Assembly: GCF_002909445.1 (NCBI RefSeq)
Contig: NZ_PPXC01000008.1
Coordinates: 124,001 to 188,000 of the forward strand
Length of the DNA: 64,000 nucleotides
Origin: Arthrobacter glacialis
GTDB taxonomy: Bacteria; Actinomycetota; Actinomycetes; Actinomycetales; Micrococcaceae
Direction: 5' to 3'
This document shows positions 44,345 through 55,200 of the stretch, piece by piece. The notes under the pieces were generated by a model. The model was given only the letters and a program-made list of their open reading frames with translations, was not told the DNA's origin and searched no databases. Numbering within the stretch: the first letter of the stretch is position 1; each line of letters begins with the position of its first letter. Position numbers and translations under genes: made by a program.

Positions 44345-47020
44345 CTAGGAGATCATGGCCCGGCGTGCGCTGTCGGTGCGTTGTGCAGGGTTGCCAATGC
44401 GCAGTTCGGCGGACAGCACGCTCACGGTGCTGGGGCCCACCAGAATGGGTTTGAACTCCATCCAGGCAATCTCCGGGTGCTCCTCCTTGAGCATGGCAAC
44501 GCGTGCCACCAAGTCCTCCAGGGCATTGACGTTGCCGGCAGGCAATCCCTCGTAACCGAAAAGTTTTACCGCCGCCCTGGGTGAGCGCACCAATTCAGCA
44601 GTGTCGGCCACCGACAGCGGGGGCACCCTGTGGGCCCAGTCATCCAAAAGGTTCACAGCATCCCCGGACAGGCCAAAGGACACCACAGGACCCAACAACG
44701 GGTCCTCAATGGCCCGCAGGGTGCATGACTGGCCCACCTCCGCCATGGCCTGCACCTCCAACTCCTTGCTGCCGTAGGGCTGGAGGTACTTGCGCATCTG
44801 GCCAATGTTGCGCCGCAAGGAGTCAGCATTTTCAATATTGATCCGCACCCCGCCAAGGTCAAGCCGGTGCCGCAGACTTGGGTCTAGTGTCTTGATGGCC
44901 ACTGGCCAGCCCAGGCGTTCGGCCGCCGCAACAGCCTGGTCGTCGCTGCCAAAGGGCACGGACTCCAGCACGGTGATGCCGTAGTGACCCAGCAACTCCC
45001 TCACCTGTTCCGGCCCCAGAGTGGTGAGCTCTTCAGTGGTGACACCCTCCAGCCAGGTGTCCAGCAGGGCCGCGGCCGCTTCCGGATCCACTCCGGCGGG
45101 AACCTCAAAAACAGGTGCTTCCAGGATGAGCCAATGCGCATAGCGGCTCACGGCTGCCAATGCTGCAACGGCGGCCCCCGGACTCGAGTAGGCCGGCAGC
45201 GTCTTTGCCGCGGCCATTTGCCGATTGACCTGAATCCGGGGATCAACGATTCCGGTGAAGACTGCCAGCACCGGTTTGCCGGACGTAACGGAACACTCCT
45301 GCAGCGTGGCGGCAATGGTCTCCACCGGCAGGCCAATCACCGGCAAGAGTGTGACGATGGCCGAATCTGCCCCGGCCAGGCCCGCAAGGACGGCGCGTTT
45401 GAGCAGCGGGAGCGCCTTGGATTGGCCCACATCCAGCAGCAGTTTCGTCTGCACGGTGGCAACCTTGAGGCCTTGTTGCTCGGCAGCGTCGGCCACCACC
45501 GCCCCCAGGGCCGCGGAGTTTCCAATGATGGCCAGGCCCGGGCCCTGTGGCAGGGGCTGGCCAACCACCAATTGCGCCACATCGGAGAGCTCTTCGATGG
45601 TGTTCACGCGCACCACCCCGGATTGGCGCAGCATGGCATCCAGGGCACCGGCCGGCGCCTGGGTGACCCGCACCGCGTGGCCCGGTGGCAGCCGAAGTCC
45701 CATGGAGTCGGACTTGGCCACAATGACGGGTTTACTCCGGGCCAGGCGTCGCGAGATGCGGGCGAACTTGCGCGGATTGCCAATGGATTCCAGGTACAGC
45801 CCGCAGGCTGTGGTGTTGGCGTCATCTTCCCAAAATTGCATCATGTCATTACCTGACACATCGGCCCGGTTCCCCGCGGAGAGGACGGTGGAAAGGCCCA
45901 CGTCGCGGCGGCTGAGCGAGGCAAACAGTGACACTCCCAAGGCAGCCGACTGGGTAAAAATGCCCAGTCCGCCCTTCACCGGCAAGGCTGGTGCCATGGA
46001 GGCGTTGAGGGAAACTGCGGGGTCTGTATTGGCCAATCCCAACGACGCCGGACCCACCAGCCGCATGCCGTTCGCCCGGGCTTGGCGCACCAAGGCGCGC
46101 TGCCGCGCCAACCCTTGTGCGCCGTCGTCGGCAAAACCTGCCGTGGCGATGACCAGGCCCTTCACCCCTGCCCGACCGCACTGTTCCACCACGGCCGGAA
46201 CCTGATCATAGGGGACGGCGATGATGGCCAAGTCCACGGTTCCGGGCACCTCGGCAATGCTGGCGTACGGCATCATGCCGGAAACTTCCAGGGCCTCCTG
46301 ATTGACGGCGTGCACGGCTCCGGTGAATTGGCCCTCCACCACGTGCTCCAGTAGCTGCTGGCCAATGCTCCCCCACGCCCGGCTGGCCCCAATGACGGCC
46401 ACCGAGGCAGGCGCCACCAGGCCGGCCACGCTGCGGGCCTCCGCCCGGTGCTCACGGGATTCCATCACGGCACGGGATTTATCGGTGGGGTCGATGTCAA
46501 AGTGCAAGGAGATGACGCCGTCGTCAAAGTGCCGGTGAACCTCATACCCGGCCTCGGAGAAGACCTGGATCATTTTCCGGTTCTCTGGCAGAACTTCGGC
46601 GGAGAACTTGTCGATCCCGTTCTCCCGCGCGGCGGCGGCCAAGTGTTCCAATAAGATTGAACCAAGTCCACGGCCCTGGTGCGCATCGGAAACATTGAAG
46701 GCCACCTCGGCCTCGGTGGGATCGTTCAACCTGTCATAACGGCCAATACCAATAATTTCGGCACCGCGGGTAATGACAAATGCCACACGGTCCCGGTAAT
46801 CCAGTTCGGTAAAGCGGCGCAATTCCTTGGCTGTGAGCTTCGATTTGTAGGTAAAGAAGCGCATATAGATGGAATTTTGGGACTGCGCCATGTGAAATGT
46901 CTGCACGGCGTCGGCGTCGGCGGGCGTCATGGGGCGCAAATGGCCTGTTGCGCCGTCGCGGAGCACAACATCAGCTTCCCAATGGGCCGGATATTCGGGC
47001 GCGAGCTCTAGCTTCACCAT
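44345..47020 (-). CDS. GNAT acetyltransferase fused to acyl-CoA synthetase (NDP-forming), Pat-like
   Basis: 891 residues from the ATG at 47020. Residues 15-185 are a GNAT domain (RDGATGHLRPMTPADADAV; the acetyl-CoA loop is QGRGLGSILLEHL). The rest is an NDP-forming acyl-CoA synthetase module: CoA-binding domain (VAVIGASRAWGSIGQQLL), succinyl-CoA-ligase-like middle (GPASLGLANTDPAVSLNASM) and an ATP-grasp end (LGWPVAIKTLDPSLRHRLDLGGV). Protein lysine acetyltransferases PatZ/YfiQ have the GNAT at the C-terminus. This inverted order matches the actinobacterial PatA type. It probably acetylates acyl-CoA synthetases to inactivate them. No cAMP domain is present. Confidence 0.9.
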   Translation of the reverse strand: MVKLELAPEYPAHWEADVVLRDGATGHLRPMTPADADAVQTFHMAQSQNSIYMRFFTYKSKLTAKELRRFTELDYRDRVAFVITRGAEIIGIGRYDRLNDPTEAEVAFNVSDAHQGRGLGSILLEHLAAAARENGIDKFSAEVLPENRKMIQVFSEAGYEVHRHFDDGVISLHFDIDPTDKSRAVMESREHRAEARSVAGLVAPASVAVIGASRAWGSIGQQLLEHVVEGQFTGAVHAVNQEALEVSGMMPYASIAEVPGTVDLAIIAVPYDQVPAVVEQCGRAGVKGLVIATAGFADDGAQGLARQRALVRQARANGMRLVGPASLGLANTDPAVSLNASMAPALPVKGGLGIFTQSAALGVSLFASLSRRDVGLSTVLSAGNRADVSGNDMMQFWEDDANTTACGLYLESIGNPRKFARISRRLARSKPVIVAKSDSMGLRLPPGHAVRVTQAPAGALDAMLRQSGVVRVNTIEELSDVAQLVVGQPLPQGPGLAIIGNSAALGAVVADAAEQQGLKVATVQTKLLLDVGQSKALPLLKRAVLAGLAGADSAIVTLLPVIGLPVETIAATLQECSVTSGKPVLAVFTGIVDPRIQVNRQMAAAKTLPAYSSPGAAVAALAAVSRYAHWLILEAPVFEVPAGVDPEAAAALLDTWLEGVTTEELTTLGPEQVRELLGHYGITVLESVPFGSDDQAVAAAERLGWPVAIKTLDPSLRHRLDLGGVRINIENADSLRRNIGQMRKYLQPYGSKELEVQAMAEVGQSCTLRAIEDPLLGPVVSFGLSGDAVNLLDDWAHRVPPLSVADTAELVRSPRAAVKLFGYEGLPAGNVNALEDLVARVAMLKEEHPEIAWMEFKPILVGPSTVSVLSAELRIGNPAQRTDSARRAMIS

Positions 47021-47105
47021 AGAATCACTGTACCGACATGATCCATTCATTTGCGTCTATGTCAGTCCGCAACACACTTAACAAAGAAAAGGGACCATCT
47101 TCATC

Positions 47106-49751
47106 ATGGCCAAGCGCCAACGCCCCACCGACGGCACGCCAGCTGACGACTTCGTGGAAAACATTGTTGATATTGATGTTTCCACGGAGATGGAAGGCTC
47201 GTTCCTGGAGTACGCCTATTCGGTGATCTACTCCCGGGCACTACCGGACGCCCGTGACGGCCTCAAGCCTGTGCAGCGGCGCATCCTGTACATGATGAGC
47301 GAGATGGGCCTGCGCCCCGAAAAAGGCCACGTCAAAAGTGCCCGCGTGGTGGGCGAGGTCATGGGAAAGCTGCACCCCCACGGCGACTCGGCCATCTACG
47401 ACACCATGGTGCGCATGGCCCAGGACTGGACCCTGCGCCTGCCGCTCATTGACGGCCACGGAAACTTTGGCTCGCTCGACGACGGCCCCGCCGCCCCCCG
47501 CTACACGGAGGCCCGCCTTGCTGCGGCCGCGTTGGAGCTGACGGGGAACCTGGATGAGAACGTTGTGGACTTTGTGCCCAACTACGACAACCAGATGATG
47601 CAGCCTTCGGTGCTGCCGGCCGCCTACCCCAACCTGCTGGTCAACGGCGCCAGCGGCATTGCCGTGGGCATGGCCACGAACATGGCTCCGCACAATCTGG
47701 GTGAGGTCATAGCGGCCGCCCAGTACTTGATTACCAACCCGCACGCCACGCTTGAGGACATCATGGCGTACGTGCCGGGCCCTGACCTGCCCTCCGGCGG
47801 GCGCATCGTGGGTCTGCAGGGCATCCGTGACGCCTATGCCAACGGCCGCGGCTCCTTCAAGACCCGCGCCAAGATGACAGTTGAACAGCTCACCCCACGC
47901 CGGGTGGGCCTGGTGGTCACCGAGCTGCCCTACCTGGTGGGCCCGGAGAAGGTCAGGGAAAAACTCAAGGACGCCCTCAACAACAACAAAATTGTGGGTA
48001 TCGCCGACTTCATTGACCTCTCCGATCTAAAAAATGGTTTGCGCCTGGTCATTGAACTCAAGAACGGTTTCAACCCGGCAGCCGTCATGGAACAGCTGTA
48101 CAGGTACACGCCGCTGGAGGAATCCTTCGGCATCAACAACGTCTGCCTGGTGGACGGCCAGCCCCAAACATTGGGCCTGCTGCCCCTGCTGCAGGTGTTC
48201 GTGACCCACCGCATTGACGTGGTTCGGCGCAGGACTGCGTTCAGGTTGGGCAAGAAGCAGGACCGCCTGCACTTGGTTGAGGGTTTGCTCATCGCCATTG
48301 TGGACATCGATGAGGTCATCCAGATCATCAGGAGCTCGGACGAGGTTGCCGCAGCCCGTGAGCGGCTCATGGCCATTTATGATCTGTCCGAGATCCAGGC
48401 CAACTACATCCTGGACCTGCAGCTGCGCCAGCTCACCCGCTTCTCGATGGTGAAGTTGGAAGCCGAGCGCGATGATTTGCGCCGCGAAATTGCTTCCCTG
48501 GAGGCGATTCTGGGCTCGGAGGAGCTGCTGCGTCAACTCGTCACGGATGAGCTGGGCGAGGTTGCCGGCAAATACGCCACCCCGCGCCGCACCGTGCTGC
48601 TGGAATCTGAAGCGCTGGCCCCCTCGGTGGCCAAGGCGCTTGCCGCTGGCCCCGCCGGCAAGGCTGCTCCCCTGGCCCTGGAAATCGCCGATGACCCCTG
48701 CTGGGTGCTGCTGAGCGCCACGGGCCAGATCGCCCGGACCAGCACGGCGGATCCGCTCGTGGAATCCGGTGGGCGGAGCAAGCACGACGTGTTCTCCTCG
48801 GTGCTGCAGACCAGCGCCCGGTCCGAGATTGGCGCACTGACGTCGCTGGGCCGCATGCTGCGCCTGCAGGTGGTGGACATGCCCGTGCTGCCACCCACCG
48901 CCGCACTGCCCAACTTGGCCGGAGGTGTGGCCGCCAAGGACTTCATCACCCTGACCAAGGGCGAAACGCTGGTGGGCTTTATGCCGCTGGATGCTGTCTT
49001 TGCCGTGGGCACCGCCGCCGGTGTGGTCAAGCGGGTCACCCCCGAGTACCCGCTGAACCGCGACGACTGGGAATATATTGCCCTCAAGCCCAAGGATTTT
49101 GTGGTGGGTGCAGGCGTTTCCACGGACGACGACGATCTTGTGTTCATCACCCAGGGCGCCCAATTGCTTCGGTACAGTGCCGCCAACGTTCGTCCGCAAG
49201 GGCGCACAGCCGGTGGCATGGCCGGCATCAAATTGGCTGCCGGGGACCAGGTGATCAGCTTCAACGTGGTCTCCCCCAACGATCCGGACGCTGTTGTGGT
49301 CACCATTTCCGGCGGACAGGACGCCCTGCCGGGTACCCCGCAGGGCTCCGCCAAGGTGACAGCGTTGAGCGAGTACCCGGCCAAGGGCAGGGCCACCGGC
49401 GGCGTTCGGGCGCACCGTTTCCTCAAGGGTGAAGACGCACTGCTCGCTGCGTGGGCCGGCCACGGACCCGCCAAGTCCTCCTCCAGTACGGGCGTTGCAC
49501 GGGCCTTGCCGGTGGAGCACGGGCACCGTGATGGATCCGGTGTGGCACTGGGCGCCAGTATTGACCTGATTGGGCCCAGCTTGACGGGGTCCACGTCAGC
49601 TGAGGCTGGCACCGCTGCTACTGGACCCGGCTCAACAACCGGCGCTGCCGACGGGATGCCCAGCACGCACAGCGCGCCGCCGGCACCCACCGTGGATCCA
49701 GCACCCATTCCGGCCAGCACACAAGAGGCATTTGAGCTGCCCAGCGACTGA
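47106..49751 (+). CDS. parC: DNA topoisomerase IV subunit A (gyrA-like)
   Basis: 881 residues. The winged-helix/tower part has the catalytic Y133 in APRYTEARL. The quinolone region reads [10 protein letters not shown] with S95 and D99, the sensitive-type residues. Six beta-pinwheel repeats form the C-terminal domain (GGRSKHDV...; [14 protein letters not shown]). A Ser/Pro/Thr-rich tail of about 50 residues ends it. The GyrA-box QRRGGKG is not visible, consistent with topoisomerase IV rather than gyrase. The B subunit parE lies 10 kb away in the window. The ATG has AAAAGGGA upstream. Confidence 0.93.
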   Translation: MAKRQRPTDGTPADDFVENIVDIDVSTEMEGSFLEYAYSVIYSRALPDARDGLKPVQRRILYMMSEMGLRPEKGHVKSARVVGEVMGKLHPHGDSAIYDTMVRMAQDWTLRLPLIDGHGNFGSLDDGPAAPRYTEARLAAAALELTGNLDENVVDFVPNYDNQMMQPSVLPAAYPNLLVNGASGIAVGMATNMAPHNLGEVIAAAQYLITNPHATLEDIMAYVPGPDLPSGGRIVGLQGIRDAYANGRGSFKTRAKMTVEQLTPRRVGLVVTELPYLVGPEKVREKLKDALNNNKIVGIADFIDLSDLKNGLRLVIELKNGFNPAAVMEQLYRYTPLEESFGINNVCLVDGQPQTLGLLPLLQVFVTHRIDVVRRRTAFRLGKKQDRLHLVEGLLIAIVDIDEVIQIIRSSDEVAAARERLMAIYDLSEIQANYILDLQLRQLTRFSMVKLEAERDDLRREIASLEAILGSEELLRQLVTDELGEVAGKYATPRRTVLLESEALAPSVAKALAAGPAGKAAPLALEIADDPCWVLLSATGQIARTSTADPLVESGGRSKHDVFSSVLQTSARSEIGALTSLGRMLRLQVVDMPVLPPTAALPNLAGGVAAKDFITLTKGETLVGFMPLDAVFAVGTAAGVVKRVTPEYPLNRDDWEYIALKPKDFVVGAGVSTDDDDLVFITQGAQLLRYSAANVRPQGRTAGGMAGIKLAAGDQVISFNVVSPNDPDAVVVTISGGQDALPGTPQGSAKVTALSEYPAKGRATGGVRAHRFLKGEDALLAAWAGHGPAKSSSSTGVARALPVEHGHRDGSGVALGASIDLIGPSLTGSTSAEAGTAATGPGSTTGAADGMPSTHSAPPAPTVDPAPIPASTQEAFELPSD

Positions 49752-49811
49752 CATGTCCCAATCCGCTGTCGTAAAACGCAACGTCGGGTCCTTGCGGCAT
49801 AGACTCAAACC

Positions 49812-50330
49812 ATGGCCATCATTGCTGACAATAAAGACTGGACGTGGATCCTCTCCAAGCCGTGCCCCGAGTGCGGATTCAATGCGCAGGAGGTCACACC
49901 GGCCTCCGTGGCAACCACAATTCCGGCTCTGCTGCCCCGCTGGCAGGCGGCCCTCAAGGGCCCCAACGTTGAGGAACGGCCCAATTCGGCCACCTGGTCC
50001 GTACTGGAATACAGTGCCCACGTCAGGGACGTGTTTGAAGTTTTCACCACCCGCCTGGAGCTCATGCTCAGCCAGGACAACCCCAGCTTTGCCAATTGGG
50101 ACCAAGACCAGGCGGCGGTTGAGGGCGGCTACTCCCAGCTGGATCCCGATGAGGTGTCAGCAGACCTGGTGCAAAACGGCCTTGACGCTGCGTCCGCGTT
50201 TGGCGCCGTCCCGCTAGAGGCCTGGCAGCGGCGCGGCCTGCGCAGCAATGGTTCGGTCTTCACCGTGGTGACGCTCTCGGGCTATTTCCTCCACGACGTG
50301 ATCCACCACCTTCACGACATCAACGCCTGA
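49812..50330 (+). CDS. DinB-family protein
   Basis: 172 residues. A four-helix DinB/MDMPI-type protein with a metal-binding His triad: His in LEYSAHVRDVF and the pair in LHDVIHHLHDI at the C-terminus. The N-terminus has a CPECGF pair. In actinobacteria such proteins are often mycothiol-dependent enzymes, but no thiol substrate can be assigned. It follows parC by 60 bases on the same strand. Confidence 0.88.
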   Translation: MAIIADNKDWTWILSKPCPECGFNAQEVTPASVATTIPALLPRWQAALKGPNVEERPNSATWSVLEYSAHVRDVFEVFTTRLELMLSQDNPSFANWDQDQAAVEGGYSQLDPDEVSADLVQNGLDAASAFGAVPLEAWQRRGLRSNGSVFTVVTLSGYFLHDVIHHLHDINA

Positions 50331-50452
50331 ACCGTCTGGGGTTCTCGGTGTCCACGCGATGCTGAAACGCGCCAGGCCAGGCCGCGGGGATTTCGTCAGT
50401 CGTTTACGCCGCCGTGTCCACACGTTCAACAAGTCCCCGTACGGTCGCTGGC

Positions 50453-52222
50453 ATGTCAACCACACTTTCACGCCGCTCCATTCTTGCCGGCGGGCTCGCT
50501 GGTGCCGGGGCTGCCGCGGCCGCACCCATGCTGCTGTCCCAGCCTGCACGCGCAGCCGCACCTGCGACCCCGGCGTCCGGCTCCGGGCGCGTGTTCACAC
50601 TCGCCGTCATCCCGGACACCCAGTACTTGTTCGACGGCGAGTCGCTCCACCCCGAACCGCTCACCGAGACCATGAAGCACCTCGCCACCATCAAGGACCT
50701 CGCCTTCGTCGCCCACCTCGGCGAGGTGGTGCAGAACGGGCTCGCACAGGAGATCGCGGCCGCGAAGAAGCCCTTTGACACTCTCGCCAAGAAGAAGATC
50801 CCGTTCTCCGTGGTGGCAGGCAACCACGATCTTCCGAACTCAAATACGGACGACCAACGGGGTCCAACCCCGTTCCTGGACACCTTTGCACAGCTCACGT
50901 CCCGCCAGCGCATTGCCCGGGACGCCGGCGGATACAACTCCGCCTACACCTTTGACGGGGCAGGGACGCGGTTCCTGCTGCTGGCCCTGGACTGGCGCCT
51001 GTCTGCGGCCGGGATTGTCTGGGCTCGTTCCGTGCTCGAAGCGAATGCCCAGCTGCCCACCATCATCACCGTCCACGATGCCATCAGCGCAGACAGCGGA
51101 ACGGGGGTTCTCAGCAGCCACGGCAAGCTCGTTTGGGACAACCTCATCAAGGACCACAAGCAGGTCTTCCTCAGCATAAACGGCCACTTCTGGCCCTCCG
51201 GGCGCCTGATCCAGAACAATGTGTCAGGTCAGCCGGTGGAACTCCACCTCGCGAACTACCAGCAGCTTTACTACGGCGGTGCGGCCGCGGTGCGGCTCTA
51301 CCGCTTCGACCTTGACCGGGGCGTGGTGGATGTTTCCACCGAGGTGCCGCACATTGGAGCTGGCGGCCTCAACGAACTTGAGAGCGAGGAACTGCAGCTC
51401 ACAGCCGAAACCGACCGCTTCTCCTTCGCCCTGCCACCGGCCCTGAAGCCGCATGTCCAGCGGGAGCCCCGTCCGGCCTCCGCGCTGGTCATCCCCGGCA
51501 CTGAGGCCTACTGGCGGTTCGAGGGATCCGGGTCCCTGGCCACGGGCCGGCAGATCGACGACGCATCGGGCCGCGGGAACACGCTCGTCGTGGCCGGGCC
51601 ATCAACGGTTCCGCTGGCCTTCGCCAAGGACTGCCACCCGGCACAGCCGGCCGGATCGTCGTTGGAGTTCTCCGGAACCAAGGACACCGGCGCCTACCTG
51701 CTCACGGTTGACACGGCCCCCATCAACAAGGCCGCATTTGAGAGCGGCTACACCTTCGAGGCGTTCTTCAAGTTTCCGGAGCCGTTCACCGGAGACTCTG
51801 CCTGGAGCGCCATCATCTCTCGCTGGATCTCTGCCAAGGCAGCCGGCCGGGTCAACGGTGAGGTCGAGGAACCCGCCGCAACACTGTCCATCAGCGGCGG
51901 GCCCGAGCTGCAGTGGTGCGTCTACCCGACCAACTTGGACCGCTCGGTGACGAACTGGGGACACGAACTCCGAACTTCCCGCTGGTGGCATGTGGCAGTC
52001 GTCAACGACGGCCGCCTCACCACCATGTACGTCGACGGATGCGCCGTGGTCCGCAATCCCTCCACCGTCAATAGAGGCCTGGCCGGGTCACAGTCCGGCG
52101 CCCCATGGGCCGTTGGCGCCTACTCGTGGGCGGGCCAGCTGGACAAGACCTGGATCGGGACAATCGGCGACATCCGCATCGTCTCGCGCGCGCTCGCCCC
52201 GCGCGAGTTCATGATCGGCTGA
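50453..52222 (+). CDS. Tat-exported metallophosphatase with C-terminal LamG-like domain
   Basis: 589 residues from the ATG at 50453. The signal is SRRSILAGGLAGAGAAAAAPMLL with cleavage near ARAAA. A calcineurin-like phosphoesterase domain covers about 50-300: AVIPDTQYL, FVAHLGEVVQNG, VAGNHD, TVHDAI and NGHFW. The usual bridging Asp of the GDxxxxG motif is Glu here (LGEVVQNG), which may alter metal binding. A concanavalin/LamG-like region (about 345-580: AYWRFEGSG, NTLVVAGPS, WWHVAVVNDGRLTTMYVDG) probably binds a polymer. Secreted; substrate unknown. Codon choice (many CTC Leu) seems to differ from its neighbours, so recent acquisition is possible. Confidence 0.88.
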   Translation: MSTTLSRRSILAGGLAGAGAAAAAPMLLSQPARAAAPATPASGSGRVFTLAVIPDTQYLFDGESLHPEPLTETMKHLATIKDLAFVAHLGEVVQNGLAQEIAAAKKPFDTLAKKKIPFSVVAGNHDLPNSNTDDQRGPTPFLDTFAQLTSRQRIARDAGGYNSAYTFDGAGTRFLLLALDWRLSAAGIVWARSVLEANAQLPTIITVHDAISADSGTGVLSSHGKLVWDNLIKDHKQVFLSINGHFWPSGRLIQNNVSGQPVELHLANYQQLYYGGAAAVRLYRFDLDRGVVDVSTEVPHIGAGGLNELESEELQLTAETDRFSFALPPALKPHVQREPRPASALVIPGTEAYWRFEGSGSLATGRQIDDASGRGNTLVVAGPSTVPLAFAKDCHPAQPAGSSLEFSGTKDTGAYLLTVDTAPINKAAFESGYTFEAFFKFPEPFTGDSAWSAIISRWISAKAAGRVNGEVEEPAATLSISGGPELQWCVYPTNLDRSVTNWGHELRTSRWWHVAVVNDGRLTTMYVDGCAVVRNPSTVNRGLAGSQSGAPWAVGAYSWAGQLDKTWIGTIGDIRIVSRALAPREFMIG

Positions 52223-52240
52223 TGTCTGACCGCCGGGGCA

Positions 52241-55200
52241 CTAGGCACGCGCCGCCTGGGCCGCCGCCTCCCCCACACCCAGGCGCAGGTGGGTGTCGGC
52301 GCCTTGGGCAAGTTCGTCGTCGTGCGTCACCAGCACCACCGCGGCACCTGCCAAGGCATCCCGCAGCTCACGCACCAGCTCCCCGGCCTCGTCCTGGCCC
52401 AGGTGGGCGGTGGGTTCATCCAGGAGAACGACGTCGGCCCCGGCCACCAGCGTTCGGGCCACCGACACCCGGGTCCGCTGTCCGCCGGAGAGGTGATGCC
52501 CGCCAGGTCCCACACGCGTGTCAAGGCCCAGCGGTAACGATGCGAACCAGGGTCCCAGACCCACGGTGCTCAGCGCCTGGGACAGTTCGGCATCCGAGGG
52601 TGTGCTGGCGGCGGGCTTGGCCAGGGCAAGGTTGGCGCGCAAGGTGGAATTGAACAGGTAGGCGTCCTGCGGGCACCAGGCAATGCGCGCCAGGGTTGCA
52701 GCCGTTGCGGGGTCTCCATTGAGCGTGTAACGCCCGGCCTCCGGACGCAGGAAGCCCAAAAGCACGGCCAGCAGCGTTGACTTTCCGGAGCCCGACGGCC
52801 CGCTCACACTCCACCATTGGCCCCGCTGGACCCCGCCACTGACTTGGGCAAACACCGGCTCCTGCGCCTGCGGGTAGCGCGCAGCAATGGCTTCAACTGA
52901 CACTGTGGTGACGCGGGCGGCTGCCGCTGAACTGGCTGCCGCCTGGATTTCCTCCGCCTCCGCAACCACTGTGGGCGGCACATCAAGCAGCGGCAGTGTC
53001 CTGCGCATCAGTGTGGCCAGGGCAGGCAGCGCCGAGACGGCCTCGATGAATTGAGAGAACGGCTCCGACAAGGCGAGCATGAGCAGGGCCGCCACGGCTG
53101 CGGCGCGCGGATCAACCCCGGCGCCAATGGCCGCAATGGTGACGGCCACGGCAGCCACGGCCGTCAACACCGACACAGCGCTTTGACCAAAGCCGTCGGC
53201 CCAGGCCAGCCGGCGCAAAGGTTTGGCCACCTGAGCATCCTCGGCCACGAAACGCGCGGTTTGGACGCCGCCAACACCATTGGCAGCGAGCTGATCAGCA
53301 GCAGCCAGCAAGGTGGTGACGCGCCCTGCCAGCCAAACCCGGTGGACCGCTGCCGCCGCAGAAGCCTTGCGCTGGGCCGCCAAAACCAGGACGGGCAGGA
53401 CCACAAGGCTCAGAATACCCACCACGACCACCAGGCCCGCCACTTCCGGGACCAGCAAGTACACGGAGAGCAACACGGCACCGTAGGACAGGATGGCTGC
53501 CGGGATGGGCACCACTGCCCGGGGCACTGCGTCACGCAGTTCGTCCACATCCGCCACCAGGGTTCCCAAGGCACCCCCCGTTCGGGTCAGTTTGCCCCAA
53601 TGAAGCACCGAGGACCCCAGTGAATCCCAGAGCTTGAGCCGGAGTTCGCTGGCCCAACGGAAGACGGCGTCGTGCACCAGAAGCCGTTCGCTGTACCGCA
53701 ACACGGAGCGGCCAATGCCAAAGGTCCGCACTCCCACGATCAACGTCAACAAGTAGAGCATGGGAGGCCGCTCGGCCGCCCAGACAATCAGCCAACCGGA
53801 AATTCCTGACAGCGCTGCGGCGCAGAGCATTGCCAGCACGGCCACCAACACGCCGGCGGCAAAGCGCGGAGAACGCAGGGGAAGGTGCCGCAGATGGCGC
53901 CATTTGAGTGGCGGCAGCTCGTGAGGTTGCGATGCGGTGGATCCCCGCATGTCGGCGTCAACCTGGCCAGCTGGCTCCGCAGTGCCCAGCGGATCCACAA
54001 GGGCATTTCGGCCGTCGCTTGCAGCCGTGTCAATCCTCTGGATGCAGCCCAGCATGCCTGCCAGCAGCTGATCGTGGGTGGCCGCAACCACTGCCACGGA
54101 GCCCTCCAGCGCCGCGAGAGCCTGGCGCACGGCAGCAGCGGATGCACGATCAAGGTGTGCGGTTGGTTCATCAAAGAGTGCAAGCTCCACGCCGGGATCT
54201 GCACCAATGCGGGCCAGGGCTCGAGCCACAGCCACGCGACGAAGCTCGCCGGGGCTGCAATCCGCAACTGCTCGGTGGGCCAAATGGGCTGCGTTGACAG
54301 TCGCCAGTGCACTCATGAGTGCAGACTCATCCACCTCGATCGCCGCAGGCCCGCCAGCGTAGAGGGCAAGTTCGGCCAACACGGTGTCTTCGGTGAAGAC
54401 GGGGTGTTGTGAGACAAAAACCAATGCTTCGGGGGCAGGCACATGCAGGGAACCGGTTGTCTCTGCCGCGCCGTCGCCCGAGCTGGGCAGGACACCTGCA
54501 AGGGCGGCCAAAACGGTCGACTTGCCCGTGCCGCTGGCTGTGCTGAGAACAAGTGCCTCACCGGGAGCCAGGGAAGCCGTGAAATCCTGCACGGCCGCGG
54601 CACTCCGGCCCGGATAGCGGACAGTGAGGTGGCGCGTCCACATCGCGGCGTTTTGAGGCTTGTCGTTGCTGGCAGCAGGAGCGGTCTGGCCAGCCTCCTC
54701 CAGCGCGGCGGCGGCGGGCGGATCCTGCAGCGCGTCGGATCCGTGCTCGAGAATTTCCGTGACGCGGCGCAGGGCTTCCACACCGTCCTCGCTGCCGTGG
54801 TGGGCAGCGCCCAGGTCACGCAGCGGGCGGTAGCATTCCGGCGCCAGCATCAACGCCAGTAGGCCTGCTTCCAGGGGCATGCCCCCGTAGACCAGCCGGA
54901 CGCCGATGAACACGGCCACCACGGCCACCGAGATGGTGCTGATAAGTTCCAGGGCCATGGACGAGAGGAATGCCGTGCGCAAGGTGGCCATGGTTGATGT
55001 GCGGTATGCCTCGCAAACGTTGGCCAACGCTTTGCGTTGGGCCCTTGCCCGGCGCAGGCCAACGAGCACTGGCAGTCCGCGGGCAAGCTCCAGCAAATGG
55101 TTGGAGAGCCTGTCCAAACCGCTGGCAGCCAGCTCCACCCGCTCCTGGGTGTGGAAGCCAATCAGGATCATGAAGACCGGCACCAAGGGAACTGTCAGCA

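Noticed and set aside
48027-49526. 499-codon minus-strand open frame opposite parC
   Set aside because: Antisense shadow of topoisomerase IV subunit A with Gln/His/Gly-rich composition.
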